Translations under genes and position numbers: made by a program
NCBI GenBank assembly: GCA_037501455.1
Contig: CM074858.1
Span: forward strand, 100,908,001-100,972,000
DNA from: Lantana camara
Taxonomy: Eukaryota > Streptophyta > Magnoliopsida > Lamiales > Verbenaceae
Reading direction: 5' to 3'
Length of the DNA: 64,000 nucleotides
Notes under the pieces: generated by a model
Told to the model about the DNA's origin: nothing
The model's input: the letters and a program-made list of their open reading frames with translations, nothing else
Database searches by the model: none
Part shown: positions 43,801 to 56,376 of the stretch, one piece after another
Numbering within the stretch: position 1 is the stretch's first letter
Layout: every line of letters starts with the position of its first letter

Positions 43801-46800
43801 CCCCGTATTTCCGTAAATTAGGTATATGATACGTGAGAGTTTAATTTCTTGTTTTCGCCACTTACAATCTGTATCCCTAATTATTTAACGAAACTTAATT
43901 TGGTGGATTATGTGCTAAAGTGAAAATGTTTGTATAATTCGAAAAAATAAATAAATAAATGAAGACTAATTGCACTTAAATGATTTTATCCACAAAATTG
44001 GAGGTAAAAATTACTTCAATGCTAATTTAGAAGGATTTAAATGCAAATTAAATGGAAATATTGTTGATTCTTTTTCATTGCATTACACGTGCCTCCATGA
44101 ATTCTTTTAGATAATTCCCCCAACATTCCTTGCATTTTGATCAGACAAAAGGACATTTTCCTTCTCATTCTTGGCCATCTCTCGCAACACACATAAACCA
44201 TTACAGACTACCTACCTCACCATCATATACTTCTCGTCCCTCCATCATTTACACCAAGAACAGCACCTTTGCTACTTCTTCTTCTCCCTCCCGTGTTCCA
44301 GTCACGCGAGCCAACCACCATCATAAGACGTCCTCCTTCTTGATCGTCTCCTTGCTCTTGCTCACTCCAACTTAGCTAACTCGCCTCTTATCCTTTGAAT
44401 TTCAGCAGCTAACAGGTAGAAATCCACTTTCATTCTATTTTACAATTAAAATCTTATATGGTGTTATATCTAGATAATTTTATACGTGCTGAATTGAATT
44501 GGGAAAGAGAACGTGAGCTCATGCCAAATTGGTGATTGACTTGGTGTCTATATATGTTATATATGTGCAGATTGATTTGAATTTGGTAGAGTGGTAAAGT
44601 TCTTGCAAAATTACGTTAGAGCTGATAATATTCGATCATGATAGATGAATTTTATGAGCTAAGAATGATATAAAGCACGCTGGAAGTTAGCAAAACATGA
44701 GAATCTAAGAACCTTACAGCCTAGAGTTGAGTAGCGGTTCTCTTGAATGAATCTGTAAATTGGCATAGTTAAACACAAGAATCATAGCTTGTTAGAATTA
44801 TGAAATCTGATACTTTTAATGCCACACAGTCTGAAGCCGTGTGAGTTGCATGATATTAAGGTTCGGGAATGATGCATGTATGAATTAGTAGTGAATTATA
44901 GTGCTGCCATGATTTGTGCAGTGACTTCGGAAGTAAATTCCGAACACATACGACCTTATTTTTCAAAATTGTTTTAACTAGATATTCCTTACATATTCAA
45001 GTTTCTCTCCGTAAAAATTCGTGTTCATCCGAGTCCGTTTGATACCTCGAAAAAATCCCGAAAGACACTGCTGTCACTTTTTTTTGCCCTGTTTTCGAAT
45101 CTGAAAGTTCAGACTGATCAGAAGGACTAAACCTTTGAATTTTGCAAAACTGTTGTAACTGGATAATCCTAGTATATTAAGGTTTATGTCTGTCCAATTT
45201 TATGTTAATCCGAGTTCATTTGATACCCCGAGAAAAATACGGAACGCCCTGCTGTCCCCCGTTTCTCGATCTGGATTTGCAGCTTGAGCAGAAGTAGTAA
45301 ACCTTAGAACTTTTCAAAACTGTTTTATAGGGGTGCTCTTATATGTGTCTGGAGTGTGCTTACAAAAATTCAGAATTTTTCGACCTCGTTTAATATGGTA
45401 AACAGACCTGTTTCTGAAAGGTGTCAGCGCAGCAGAGTTGCTGTATTGTGGTGACTTTGATCAAAAATCTGTAATTTTACAGAAACATACAGGGAGTGAG
45501 ACCTATACCATTTGAAAGATCTGTATGTCTAGTTTACTAGGAATTTTGCGGTTCGTTAAAATACTTCCTGAGCAATAAGTTATGACGATTCTCCTACAAT
45601 GTGTGCGTGCTGAAAGTTTCTGCACAAACACAACTTTATAAGTGATGAACTTTGATTTTTGCTTACTTTGTATCTGTTATGAATTGAAGCCGGCTAATTA
45701 TGATCTAATAACTCTTATTTGCTTACTTTACATGTAAATGGGAATCATGCAAGCATGTTGCATTCATAGTTCATCTTTATTTCATTTAATCATTATCAAA
45801 CATAATCCGTGCGTCTCTTGTGTGGTTCATTGAGTCATGTTTCATTCTAGATTGTGTCTTTGACTCAGGTGATCCACCAGCGGAGGAGTAGACGTACATA
45901 ACTTCTCTCTTTTTGGCTTTTGTCCTTTCTACAAGTCCAAGGTGAGGTTTCTTTAACAATCTTTCAATACAATCAACCCCCACCGCGACGGGCGTCGAAA
46001 GTGGATATGACCTAAACCCCGAGTGATGTTGTTTTATCATCCCGCATGCGACCATATTATATATATTATACATATGGATATGTGTAAGGGTTATTAATTG
46101 TTATATCCAATTAAAATTGTTTCCATAAAGTGATAAGTGTAATTATGGGATAGTTACCCAAATATTTTCACGTGTGAGTCAAGTGCAAGTGTTTTACTTA
46201 AAGTGTAACAAATGAAATGTTTTAGCGAGATAAATGGAATTGATGTTCTCTATGAGGACGCTCATGGGGTAAGTGTTATTGTGGGCCCGGGGATTGTGTA
46301 TGAGGTGAACCGGGAAAGCAAGGGCCAACGTGAATCTAATTACATGGTCCCCATAGTGATACGGGATCCTAGAACACCACTGGAGGTAGTGGGACTATAG
46401 GGTTCTATGCCGTGGCGGGTTTATCCCCCCGAAAAGGGCGTTGGGAGTCATGCACCCACGCCTTAGTGTAGTGAGACAGTGGATGGTTAGAGAAACGTAT
46501 ACCTCTCTTCCATCATGAGTGGGCGTGAAGGTTGGATTGTTTTATTATTGTTTATGATTTAAAATTGTATTTGAGTGGGTGTAACGGTTGAGGAATGGCT
46601 CGTATCTCGCCGAGCAAGTGAAATGGTTTTCGTGTGCGTGAGTTATGGTTCTTGATGTTGAGTGAGCTTATATCCTTTATATTATTATCTTTCAACTCAC
46701 CAATCTTGGACTGATTCCTCCTTTGGGCGTTGACTGCAGTACAGGTGTTGAGCTAGGTGGAGTAAACGTGAAATCGTGGTCTTTCAGTTTAGAGTCTAGC

Positions 46801-47214
46801 TCATTTCGTTTATTCGACTTGTATATGCATACATTAGCATACTTTTACGTACTTGGTGAACCATTTTGGCCATGATGGTGCTTGCATATATATATATATA
46901 GATGGTATCTGATAGCGCTAGTCCTTGGTGGGACTTAGGATTACATGATGACTGTGTTGAGGATATTTTGGTTACTTGTGGTCAGTGCGGCCTTTATGCT
47001 AGTTGACTAGTTTATGTTGATCCTTTAATCGCTTCCGCATGTGTATCTGTTTCGCGCACTTTGAATTTTGGTTGTCATAGGTTCCGCCTAGCCAGGGAGT
47101 GAGTGTGTCTCCCATTCGCCCTGAGTTTGGCACGTGTATGGATTTTTCTATTTCGTATGCGGGTTAAACCTCGGTGCGGGGGGGATGTGGCGTCATTTAG
47201 CTCAGGGCGCTACA
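43794..47214 (+). mobile_element. Solo LTR, gypsy type (3,421 bp), TSD CGTGG, inside the copia-like LTR
   Basis: CGTGG lies at 43789-43793 and 47215-47219. The ends are TGCGACGCCC and GGGCGCTACA. Its last 150 bp (TTCCGCCTAGCCAGGGAGTG, GTATGGATTTTTCTATTTCG, GTGCGGGGGGGATGTGGCG) match the layout of the other gypsy LTR ends here. There is no coding sequence. Unlike the others it has no GC-rich palindrome cluster and no clear large hairpin. Confidence 0.85.
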
Positions 47215-47388
47215 CGTGGGGCCACGTGGCGGCGCGTGGTTGGTGGTGTTATGTCCTCGGCATAGCGTTCTACCACATGGTATGCTCTGATTGGTCGGAT
47301 TAGGACGCGGTTTGTACGCGGTTTGAAAATAACCAAAATGCCCTTGCTTTTGTGCTTAAAATGACCGTTTTGCCCTCCGGTTTTTGCC

Positions 47389-47398
47389 TATAAATAGG
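47389..47398 (+). promoter_or_regulatory. TATA box of the copia-like LTR
   Basis: TATAAATAGG followed by a C/T-rich start region is a textbook plant core promoter. Confidence 0.7.
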
Positions 47399-47989
47399 CT
47401 GACCCCCTCCCTCATTTCTCATAACATTTTTGGGATGATTTTGGCTAATTTTTTGGCTTTGAAATCAAGTCCCATTTTCTCCTAGTTAATTCCGATTTAT
47501 TTTGGAATTAATTTTAATTAGGTGTTTGTATAAAACGCCTAATTTCGGGAGATTAAACCCTGAAAAGGGTTTTCTAGTTTAAAGGTTTTTTTATTTTCTC
47601 TAAGTATTTAGAGAAATACTTTCGGAGCCCACACTCCGAGGGTTTCTCTGGGGTTATTGTTGGGAAGCTCTGCCGGTCTCACGAGTGGGAAAGGAGTTGG
47701 AAAAATGCCGTTAGATAGCCATGATTGCAGTACGGTAATATTTTTCAGTTATTTTATTTTAAGCATGATAAATTATGTGCTCTTAATTATTAATTGCATG
47801 TTAGATATTTATCTGTATAAGTGATTTAAAATTTATTATCAATTGCATGTATATACTTGAGTAGATCCGGCTAGTCTTCCGCTTTTGTATTAAAATGTTT
47901 TAGAAATATTTTAATACTTGCATTATAATAAAAAATTTAAAATGTGGTCTCAGACCGCTACTGTTCTGGGCCCACCTCCCAGCAGCTTC

Positions 47990-48822
47990 AATTTAGCACG
48001 ATTTTTCATCCTCAAACCGATGGTCAGTCCGAGAGGGTTATTCCCTTTTTGGAAGACTTACTTCGAGCTTGTGCATTGGACTTTCAAACTTCGTGGCATG
48101 AACAACTTCCGTTGATTGAGTTCGCGTATAATAATAGTTATCAAGCTTCCATCGGTATGGCTCCATATGAAGTGCTTTATGGGCGTAAATATCGGTCACC
48201 GTTAGTCTTTGATTTAGAAGAATGGAAATGGACCAAACAAGAAGGAATAAAGAAAGGCGAGAAACTTGAGAAACCTTCCAAGGCCGTGAGAGCTATGATC
48301 GAGAAAGTTCAACAGATACAACAACAGATGAAAGCTACACAAGATAGACAGAAAAGTTATGCCAATATTCGTCGAAGGGATCTTAAATTTGAAGTGGGAG
48401 ACTGGGTTTTCTTGAAGGTATGTCCACGGAAAGGGTTTTCTCGGATTGGAAAGGGAGGAAAGTTAAATCCTCGTTATTTAGGTCCGTTTGAAATTCTTGA
48501 GAGAATTGGGGAAGTAGCCTACAGATTGGATCTACCGCCTAATCTTACTGGAATTCATAATGTTTTTCACATATCTCAGCTAAGAAAGTACTATCCGGAT
48601 GAAACTGAAATTCTCCCCATTGAAGAAGTTGAGTTAGAACCGAATTTGTCATTTGTTCAGTAGCCGGTTAGAATCTTGGACAGAAAATATCAAGAATTGA
48701 GAAACTGGAGTATTCCTATGGTTAAAGTGTTGTAGCGAAGTGATAAAACCGAAGAGATGACTTGGGAGCCAGAAGATAAAATGAAAAGGTTCCACCCGGA
48801 GTTATTTATTTCCGATCAGTGA
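47990..48822 (+). pseudogene. pol: Ty3/gypsy integrase (second part) and chromodomain-like tail, element 2
   Basis: Integrase resumes with FHPQTDGQSERV, giving the third catalytic residue (Glu), then EFAYNNSYQASIGMAPYEVLYGRKYRSP split over the core end, and the GPY-type region (LNPRYLGPFEILERIGEVAY, then LPPNLTGIHNVFHISQLR). A chromodomain-like tail follows (LDRKYQELRNWSIPMVKVL, MTWEPEDKMKRFHPELF). TAG stops lie at 48661-48663 and 48733-48735 (the latter where the family has Trp). The natural end is TGA at 48820-48822. Chromodomain-type tails direct chromovirus integration toward heterochromatin. The copy is non-functional because of the stops and the split. Confidence 0.92.
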
Positions 48823-48844
48823 CTCTGGGGACCAGATTCTTCTA

Positions 48845-48857
48845 AGAGGGGGAGAGT
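48845..48857 (+). promoter_or_regulatory. Polypurine tract of gypsy element 2
   Basis: AAGAGGGGGAGAG(T) directly precedes the 3' LTR at 48858. Confidence 0.9.
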
Positions 48858-49804
48858 TGTAACGCCCCAATTTCCAGAAGTTAAGGTAAGCACGCCACGA
48901 GCGGGTCTTCGGGAGTTGGGAGGTTTAATTTAGTTATTTCATTCGTTTATTTACAACTTTCATCATATTATATATGCATTACATCTCCATGTACTTATAT
49001 GAATTGTCATTAATATGAATTATATGAACTAATTGATATAGGTGACTTAATTGCATTATATGTCCTTAATTGATCTTTAGTGTAAATTTGTAAACTTAAA
49101 TACATAACATGAGATGGATATAAGTGATCTTTTGTGTAGAGATGAAACTTGATTACATGAATTTAAATAGCTTAGGGACTTATGTGCAACATGTAATGAA
49201 TCACACATATTCATGCAAAACTTTGGTTTCTCTTCTTATTCTTCCATTTCATTCCATCATATTCCATTTTATTTCAAGAGATAAGAAAATCTCACACATT
49301 ACACATACCATATATCGATCAAAACACCAAGGGGAAGAGAGGAAGATTTCATCTCAAATTCAAGCTAGTTTTTGGAAGGGATTTTGGAGCTAGGATTATC
49401 ATCATCATCATACCAACTTTTCATCTCATATTTCTTTCATTTCAAGGTATAATATGGAAAATTATGAATATCTTGATTTGTGTATGAGTAGGTTTTATGG
49501 ATTTAATGATGAATTCTTGCATGTTTCGAACTAGAAGCATGTTTAGGATTAACAAGAAGTGAAGCTTGCATGGAAACATTGAATTAATTAGAAGTTGGAA
49601 GAATGAATAATTATGAGGTTTTCATGATTGATTTTTTATGCTTTGATGCATATTTCTTGGTTTACATGATGGATAAGTGAAGTATAATGTGTTTTGGGTG
49701 TGTTGGATCAATTGTTATGGAATAAATTTGCTTTGGTTGTTGAATTTGTGGTGTTATGGTTCGGACTCCCCTGTTTTCCCCTGTTTTTCTGCTGCTGCGT
49801 AGCA

Positions 49805-50035
49805 GGTCGCGCCCGCGAACGAAAACAGAACAAATTTGGTCGCGCCCGCGACCCACTCACAGCTTTGGCAAAACTTCAGGTCGCGCCCGTGACTTGAATT
49901 AGGTGTTTTTCAGTAGCGGTCGCGACCCGATTTTGGCCAAGTTTCGAGATTTTGAAAAATTGGACGAAAAATACCTGGAAAAAATAGGTCACGCCCATGA
50001 CCATTTTGTGAACAAAATGGGTCGCACCCGCGACC
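49805..50035 (+). repeat. Palindrome cluster, GGTCGCGCCCGCGACC type (6 copies), 3' LTR
   Basis: Copies lie near 49805, 49838, 49879, 49915, 49987 and 50020. The 5' LTR has a single copy where this LTR has the last two, with ATTTTGTGAACAAAATG between them, so a unit was gained or lost. Confidence 0.82.
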
Positions 50036-51004
50036 CCTGCATTTTCTGCATAAAAATATGAATTTCAAACTTAATTTGCATAGATTTTTTGGTTCGTTTC
50101 CGGCATGAACACTTCATTGATATGCCATATAAAGCATGATATTGTGTGTATCAATTGTATTATGAGATTTCATGTTTAAGTTTCATAGGGGAGGTTTGTG
50201 TAATATTTCCATACTTTGATTTATACCTTGAATACTTGATCCTTGCTACTTTGTTTGATAAATTGAATACGTTTATGATATTTATTGATTGCAATTGCAT
50301 GATTGACACTATCGGAACATGTCGTTCGTCTTAACTGGTTCATTCGAGTCGAGTCTCACGTACACTTGTCCTTGTTACACAGATCACGTACCGGGTGATG
50401 AGGAGCACGCTCTGTAGGGTGTATCCTTATTGCTTTTGGTTGGTAAAGGTGAGGTTACTTCTAAACGAAATGAACCCTACAACCCTATGTGAACTTTGGA
50501 CCAAAATGTATCTATATATATAGTTATAGATTCCAAAACTTTATTGATCTCCAATTGAATTACCGAATTGTACTGACCGACTGATCGACTGAATTGATTG
50601 TTTTGGCGAGTATATTGTCCACTGTGGGCCCGAGGGTAGCGTATTGAGCCAACCGGGAAAGCGTGGGCTGACGGGTAACTCTTGCACTATCCTCACATTG
50701 TTGGGATGACCCCTGAATCCACTAGGAGACTAGTGGAGGAAGGAGTTCCGGGTATAGGGAATCATGAACCCTATACTCACACTGATTGGATGGCGGGGCC
50801 TTGGAATCCCCCATCACCCGGAGGAAGAAGGATGGACTATTGAAATTGCTAATGCTGCACCGAACTATATTGCTTGATCACTTAATTAATCACAACTGAA
50901 TTATTGTACACTGTCGGAGAAAGGTTAGAGAATTGCCCTCACTCGCCGGGCCACTGATTGACTGAACTGAATTTTAGCGAATTGATTGAATTGTAAATTG
51001 AATA

Positions 51005-51141
51005 GTTGTAATCTCGGGCGAGGTCTATCTTATTCTTGAACTTATATTGTTTCTTTTATAAAAATCTTACCCAAGATTATATCTCGTGTGGTAATTGCGC
51101 TTTTAAATTATAAACCCCTCACTCAATCTTTCTTAGACTGA
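51005..51141 (+). promoter_or_regulatory. Paired inverted repeats, 3' LTR of element 2
   Basis: The large stem is GTTGTAATCTCGGGCGAG (51005-51022) with CTTACCCAAGATTATA (51066-51081, one new mismatch). TTTAAATTATAAACCCC follows at about 51101, then AATCT-TTCTT-AGACT. Confidence 0.58.
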
Positions 51142-51553
51142 CACCTCACATTTTCAGGTATCGCAGGTTGAGTGTTAGGCGGGATTGAGTCGAGTTTTGC
51201 TTATTATGGGTCTAGCCCTTATCATTCTCATGTTTCATGTATATTATGAATACAATTATAGCTTTTTTGCAATGTTTTGGTATATATTAGGACCTATAGT
51301 TGAAGAATTTGGGCATGTAATTATGGAATTATGGATATGAAGTGAAAATGAACAATGAAGTGAATGTATATTGATATACTTCCGCTTATGACTTTATATT
51401 ATGGTATTAATTGAGGGTTAGTCCCACCTAGCTAGTGGTTATTTTTATTGTCTCAAGTTCGCTATAGCTTTGGTTCATATATGGATTATCCATTTCATAT
51501 GTGAATTGAACTATAGTGTGGGGGATGTAGTGCCTAGCGTTCCGGGTGCTACA

Positions 51554-51984
51554 GAAAGTCCCTCCGCAAAGCCCCAAGGCCAAGGAACAATGGGGACCAG
51601 AACTATATCCCACGTAATTGTACAACTAAAGATAAAGAGAAAATATATAAAATTATATTAAAGAATTTAAAAAAAATGTATTTAATGGCTAGAGACAAGT
51701 GTAAAAATGAAATACAAAAAGACGGATGGAATTTTGGAATACCTCTGTAAGTACAAACCGAATACAAGACATGATTTAGACTCAAGTATGAACCAAAAGG
51801 TGCACGACGATACTTATTAATACCTTGAATGCATGTTTGCATGCAATGATCGTAATTTACGATATTCACAAGAGTATAATACGTGATTATGACATATAAG
51901 AACATTCGAGCACCTTTGATATACAATTGAAATCACAGGACAGCATATACGATCATTCACATACAGACAAACATAGTATGACAC
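51554..51984. repeat. Right part of old LTR-like host sequence
   Basis: GAAAG (51554-51558) is the right target-site copy of element 2. The bases up to about 51605 pair with 24038-24174 to rebuild a relic similar to 51985-52190. The remainder is AT-rich with no gene. Confidence 0.6.
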
Positions 51985-52750
51985 ATTAGGAATATACGAG
52001 AAGTAAGCACAAAAATAAGGTTAAAGTCATAAAGATTCATGAAGGAAAGCAAGACCACTACATGTGAAGAAAAATAAAGGTGACTTCCCACAGCCGTAGG
52101 ACGTTGATAGAAAATCTTCTCGCAAAGTCCCACGGCTTGGGAATAAATTTGTTCAGAATTTCTCTAGCCGTGGGGGCCAGAACAGAATGTCTCCCCCTAT
52201 GTCCCATAACCTTGAGGCAAAACAATTCAAAAGTTCTTCGTGTCGTGGGACGTTCTAGAAGTATTAGAAAATACAGGGTTCAAAGAAGATTACCATAGAG
52301 TGGCTATGTCACCCCTCCAAAGGCAACACATCTAAAAGATTGCGAATGTTCATGCAACATTCATTATGCCACATTAAGGACAATGAAACACAACAACACT
52401 TGCTTAAAACCCTAAAACCACAAAAGCTTTAACCTCCATTAATGGAGCTGTTAAAAACTCCAACATCCAACTCCTCAAACACAAAATTCATGTAATAAAC
52501 TTCATATTGAATAAATAAGAGACATCTAATACAATTTAATCTAACCTAAATTCCATTTTCCAAGAACCACAAACATTGTAGTTCATATGCCATAAATCAT
52601 ATACACACATTCAAATCCCATGAAAAGAACCTCAAAATAAAGACGAGAAGAATGAGAAGAACATATTTCATACCTTGAAGGATTAAAGGATGTAGGAAGA
52701 TGAATGCTTGAACTTGAAATAGAGAAACTTTGAAGCTTACCTTTGTTGTT

Positions 52751-52819
<69 letters not shown>

Positions 52820-53331
52820 GGGGGGGAGGAGAAAGAAGATATTTTCTTATCTACTTTGTGTAATAACAAGTCCACGCCGACTGATTTTAAAGTAAGAATA
52901 AAACAAAGGGCTCGAAAACATACAAGGTCACAATCATCGGATTCAGTTTGATATCCTGAGTCCAATGACGAAGTTGGAATCAATGTTCATCTCCGTAAGT
53001 GGTTAAAAATGATATAATTATATTGAGGCCCCTAAACTTTTAAAAAATAACAAATTAGTCCAAAGTTCATTTTCTATTTAATCTAAATACTTTAAATAAG
53101 TTGCAATTAAGGACATTTAAACACATAAAGCATGTCATTTCACATTGTTCATGTAACTATCATATAATTCATCGAAAATCATGAATATAATTCGAGAATT
53201 AGCCACTTAATTACAATCAACTAAAGTAATTAAATTAAATAAAGATGCAATTAAATTACATGATTGTGTAATTAAACTCACTTGTGACATCATACATGTA
53301 CGGTCGAATGAGATGAGCATTACAATTCAAA
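51985..53331 (-). repeat. Old gypsy-type LTR relic
   Basis: It ends at GAGCATTACA (to 53331), a worn version of GGGGCGTTACA. It holds degenerate palindromes of the TCCCACGGCCGTGGGA type near 52086, 52128, 52166 and 52238, and a long (GA)n run at 52751-52819. The left border is unclear because a similar relic lies directly upstream. A 128-codon minus frame across the (GA)n is an artefact. Confidence 0.6.
52751..52819. repeat. (GA)n microsatellite
   Basis: About 69 bp of GATA/GA repeats with one AAA interruption, followed by a G run. Confidence 0.95.
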
Positions 53332-53699
53332 TTAAGAAATTATACGTAATAAGAGCATGAAAGATGCATTCTCGAGGAAAACAAATTTTAAGTCTGTGAG
53401 TAAAGAGGTAAAACTACACAAGAAAAATGAGAAACGAAATTGCTTTACTTTTAGGACCAATGATACAGATCAACTACAGATAATTTTAAAACGTTAGAAG
53501 TTATTTATATGGGAAATATTCGACAAGGGAACATATTAAACAAACATGTTTCATCATAGGTTTGTTTGCATTTATGAAATACATAAAACATGTTATATGA
53601 TTATGTGTAATCTATTTTATATTAAACTACATACATCACTACGTATTGAAAATGCCTTAATTAACAAAACTTGTCAAGAAGTTTTAACAACAGATATCA
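53332..53699. other. Spacer without gene
   Basis: AT-rich, probably the inner part of the old element whose LTR ends at 53331. No primer site or protein motif is recognisable. Confidence 0.4.
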
Positions 53700-54096
53700 G
53701 AGTATGTAGCACCCGAAACACCGAGATGCCACACCCCCGCACTATAAGTCGATACACATACGAAATGGATAGTCCGTACATGAATCAACCTATAGCGAAC
53801 GGTGACAATAAAAGAAACAAGCTAGCTAGGCGGGACTAACCCTGAAATCAATACAACCATGCCTACCAATAAAGCGGAAGCAAAGTACTATACATTCATT
53901 ATCATATTCGGGTCGATCGCTTCAATATATATAACCATCTTCCATAGCATGTTATGATATACATAGGTACCAAAACAATTCATAAGTCATACATATATTC
54001 ACATGAAGAGGGAATGCTAGACTCAACATGAAAGACCCAAAATAAAGACCAACTCCCGCCTAGCACTCAACCTGCAAAACTGAAAATGTGAGGTGT

Positions 54097-54233
54097 GAGT
54101 CTATGAAAGACTGAGTGAGGGGTTTAAATAAATATAAGCGCAATTACCATGCAAGCTATAATTTCGGGTAAGTTTTCATAAAATCAATAATATAAGTTCA
54201 AATATTAAAGTAATTCTTGCCCGAGATTACAAC
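54097..54233 (-). promoter_or_regulatory. Paired inverted repeats, solo LTR 53705-56371
   Basis: The small repeat is AGTCT-ATGAA-AGACT. The large stem is GCTATAATTTCGGGTAAG (54155-54172) with CTTGCCCGAGATTACAAC (54216-54233). Confidence 0.58.
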
Positions 54234-55367
54234 TATCCAATTTGCAATTTCAATCAATTCAATTCAATCAATCAGTGGCCCAGCGAGTGAGGGAAAATCT
54301 CCAACCTTTCTCCGACCGTGTACAATAATTCAGTTATTCAATGATTAGGTAATCAAATAATCAATTACAGTGCACAATTAGCAGTTTCAATCCCTTCTTC
54401 CTCTGGTTGATGGTGGGATTGCAAGGCCCCACCACCCAATCCTATGTATGTCGGGAACATGACTCCCACGCACGGGATTTCCTTCCTCCACCAAACCTCC
54501 TGGTGGATTCAGAGGTGATCCCAAAATTTGTGAGGATAGTGCAAGAGTTACCCGTCAGCCCTTGCTTCCCCGGTTGGCTCAATACACTACCCTCGAGCCT
54601 AAATGTGAACATGCTTAGTCGCCCAATCAATTAATTCCGTGAAATCAGTTGAAAATCAATAAGGTTTGGAAAACTATAGATATATAGATACATTTTGGCC
54701 GAAAACATCACGTAGGGGTCGTACGGGTTCTATATATCTAGAATTAAACCTCACCTGTGCCGAAAATTAACAAGGATACAGCTATGGAGCTTGCTCCTCA
54801 TCAACGGGAAGAAAATCTGTGCAACAAGGACAACTGTTCGTGAGACACGACTCGTATGAACCATTTAAGACGCACAGTAAAGTCATGAATCAATATGTCA
54901 TGCAATAACAATTAAGGAATGTCAAGTAGGAGTATAATTATCAATAAAACAAATATATATCATATAAGTCACATACGGGAGCCGGGGAAGTGAAAGGAAT
55001 GTAATAACAGAGGTTTTGGTGAAGTTTAGCAAAAACGGACAATTTTAGGAAATGCGCATGCTGTAGGAAAACTGGAATATCTTGAGTTCTAGAAGTTGGA
55101 ATTGAGTTTTGTTTGTTGGATATGAAACTAGACATAAATACCTTTCCGATGATATATGGCTCGTTTTGTAGTTCAAAGTGAGGAGAAAATGGCGTAAGCT
55201 TGAAGTTAGGCGAGTGCAGTTTTCCGAGAAAGTGGCGACACCTAAAAGAATTGATTATAATCTCAAAATCGAAAAGATATTGAGATAATTCTAATTGGAG
55301 TTGTTCTAGACTTCAAGATGTTTCCGTGGCTTCAAAAATCAGGTCAATCAGAGTTCGTATGAGGGAG

Positions 55368-55486
55368 AAACGCCCGTTTAAAAATTGGTCTGAAAGCAGA
55401 AACGGGCGTGTGAAAACCTCCTATAACAGTGCCAAACGGGCGTTTGGTGCATGAACTGGAAAGCCACACGGGAGTTTAGGAGTGTT
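55368..55486 (-). repeat. Palindrome cluster, AAACGGGCGTTT type (4 copies)
   Basis: AAACGCCCGTTT (55368-55379), AAACGGGCGTG (about 55400), CCAAACGGGCGTTTGG (55432-55447) and CACACGGGAGTTT (55474-55486). It lies at the same relative place as ATCCACGCCCGTGGAT in the LARD LTRs. Confidence 0.75.
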
Positions 55487-56376
55487 CTGTCCGAAAAAAA
55501 CAGGGGGAAAATAGGGCAAGGCTCGGAAATGGCTCCCAATCCCTTCCCACATCAAACCAAGGCAAGAATTCAACTTAAAACTATCATATAACATGCATAT
55601 AACTCATATATACCAATTAGGCATCAAGTAATCCATCCAAGCTTGCACAAATCATCAAGAATTATCATTAAAACCCCAAAGTATTTCATGCCTTTTAGCC
55701 TTCCAAGAAATTCATGTTTTCATGTAAACTTTGAATTATAATGACCCTAAACATGCTTCTATCCATAAATGGTCATGAAAACATCACCCAATCATCAAAC
55801 CCTACTCAAATATACATCAAGGGATTCAATCAAATTCTCCATATACCTCAAGATAGAAGAAGAAATGGATCAAATGATGAGATGATGAAGATGCTTCAAC
55901 ATGTATAATTCCTCCTTGAATTCTAGCTTGAAAATTATGAAATCTCCTCCTTTCCTTTCCATGGTGTTTTGAACCGAAATAAGTGTGTGTAAGTGTATGA
56001 ACTTGTTGGATGAAAATGATGAATGAAATGGAAGAGATAAGATGCCTAAGATATTTTAAAAAGTCTTCCAAGTGGTTATATGAATCATCACATTTTGCAC
56101 TTAGGTCCTTGGAATATATGAGTGTATGCAATCAAGTTTCACTCCATGGTAATTGATCAAATAAATCCAATTATGTTAGTGCAATTAAGTCCATATAGTT
56201 ATGAAATGATCAAATAAGGTCACATAAGAACATTTAATCAGATTGGCACTTAATTCACGTAAGTTCCACGTTAACGATAATTCATATAATTGCATAAGAA
56301 TATATTACATATAATGTTATGAAATTTAATATAATGTAACATAACGCATAAATGAAAAACGGGGCGTTACAGAGTA

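Larger units (their letters stand above)
42375..47984 (+). mobile_element. Solo LTR, copia-like (about 2.2 kb), TSD GCTTC, itself interrupted
   Basis: GCTTC flanks both sides (42370-42374, 47985-47989). The ends are TGTTGGGA and TCCCAGCA, imperfect inverted repeats typical of LTRs. Removing 43794-47219 leaves about 2,184 bp with no coding sequence, a TATAAATAGG core promoter at 47389-47398 and, about 470 bp upstream of it before the nested insertion, a cluster of ACGT-core motifs. I see no second copy or internal region, so it is a solo LTR. The TGTTGGGAATAGTGCC start suggests Ty1/copia, but that is family resemblance only. Confidence 0.8.
24175..51553 (+). mobile_element. Ty3/gypsy element 2 (Tekay/Del-like), with four nested insertions
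   Basis: The 5-bp target duplication GAAAG lies at 24170-24174 and 51554-51558. Both LTRs start TGTAACGCCCCAATTTC and end GGGTGCTACA. A tRNA-iMet primer site follows the 5' LTR, a polypurine tract precedes the 3' LTR, and gag-pol runs between them with a C-terminal chromodomain-like region (LDRKYQELRNWSIPMVKVL... MTWEPEDKM), as in Tekay/Del chromoviruses. Insertions at 24419-27022, 29701-38728, and 42375-47984 (with 43794-47214 inside it) stretch about 12 kb of element to 27 kb. It also has nonsense and frameshift mutations, so it cannot act alone. Confidence 0.93.
48858..51553 (+). repeat. 3' LTR of gypsy element 2 (2,696 bp, uninterrupted)
   Basis: It shares the same start and end as the 5' LTR and shows what that LTR looked like before the insertion at 24419. 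It contains the palindrome cluster (49805-50035) and the paired inverted repeats, the small one with a G-to-A change (AATCT versus AGTCT). Confidence 0.92.
53705..56371 (-). mobile_element. Solo LTR, gypsy type (2,667 bp), TSD GAGTA
   Basis: GAGTA lies at 53700-53704 and 56372-56376. The ends are TGTAGCACCC and GGGCGTTACA on the plus strand. It resembles the LARD LTRs near both ends but has a different palindrome type in the middle. There is no coding sequence. Confidence 0.9.

Noticed and set aside
52597..52983. 128-codon minus-strand frame with a Ser/Leu repeat
   Set aside because: It spans the (GA)n microsatellite. The repeat residues are a translation of the microsatellite.
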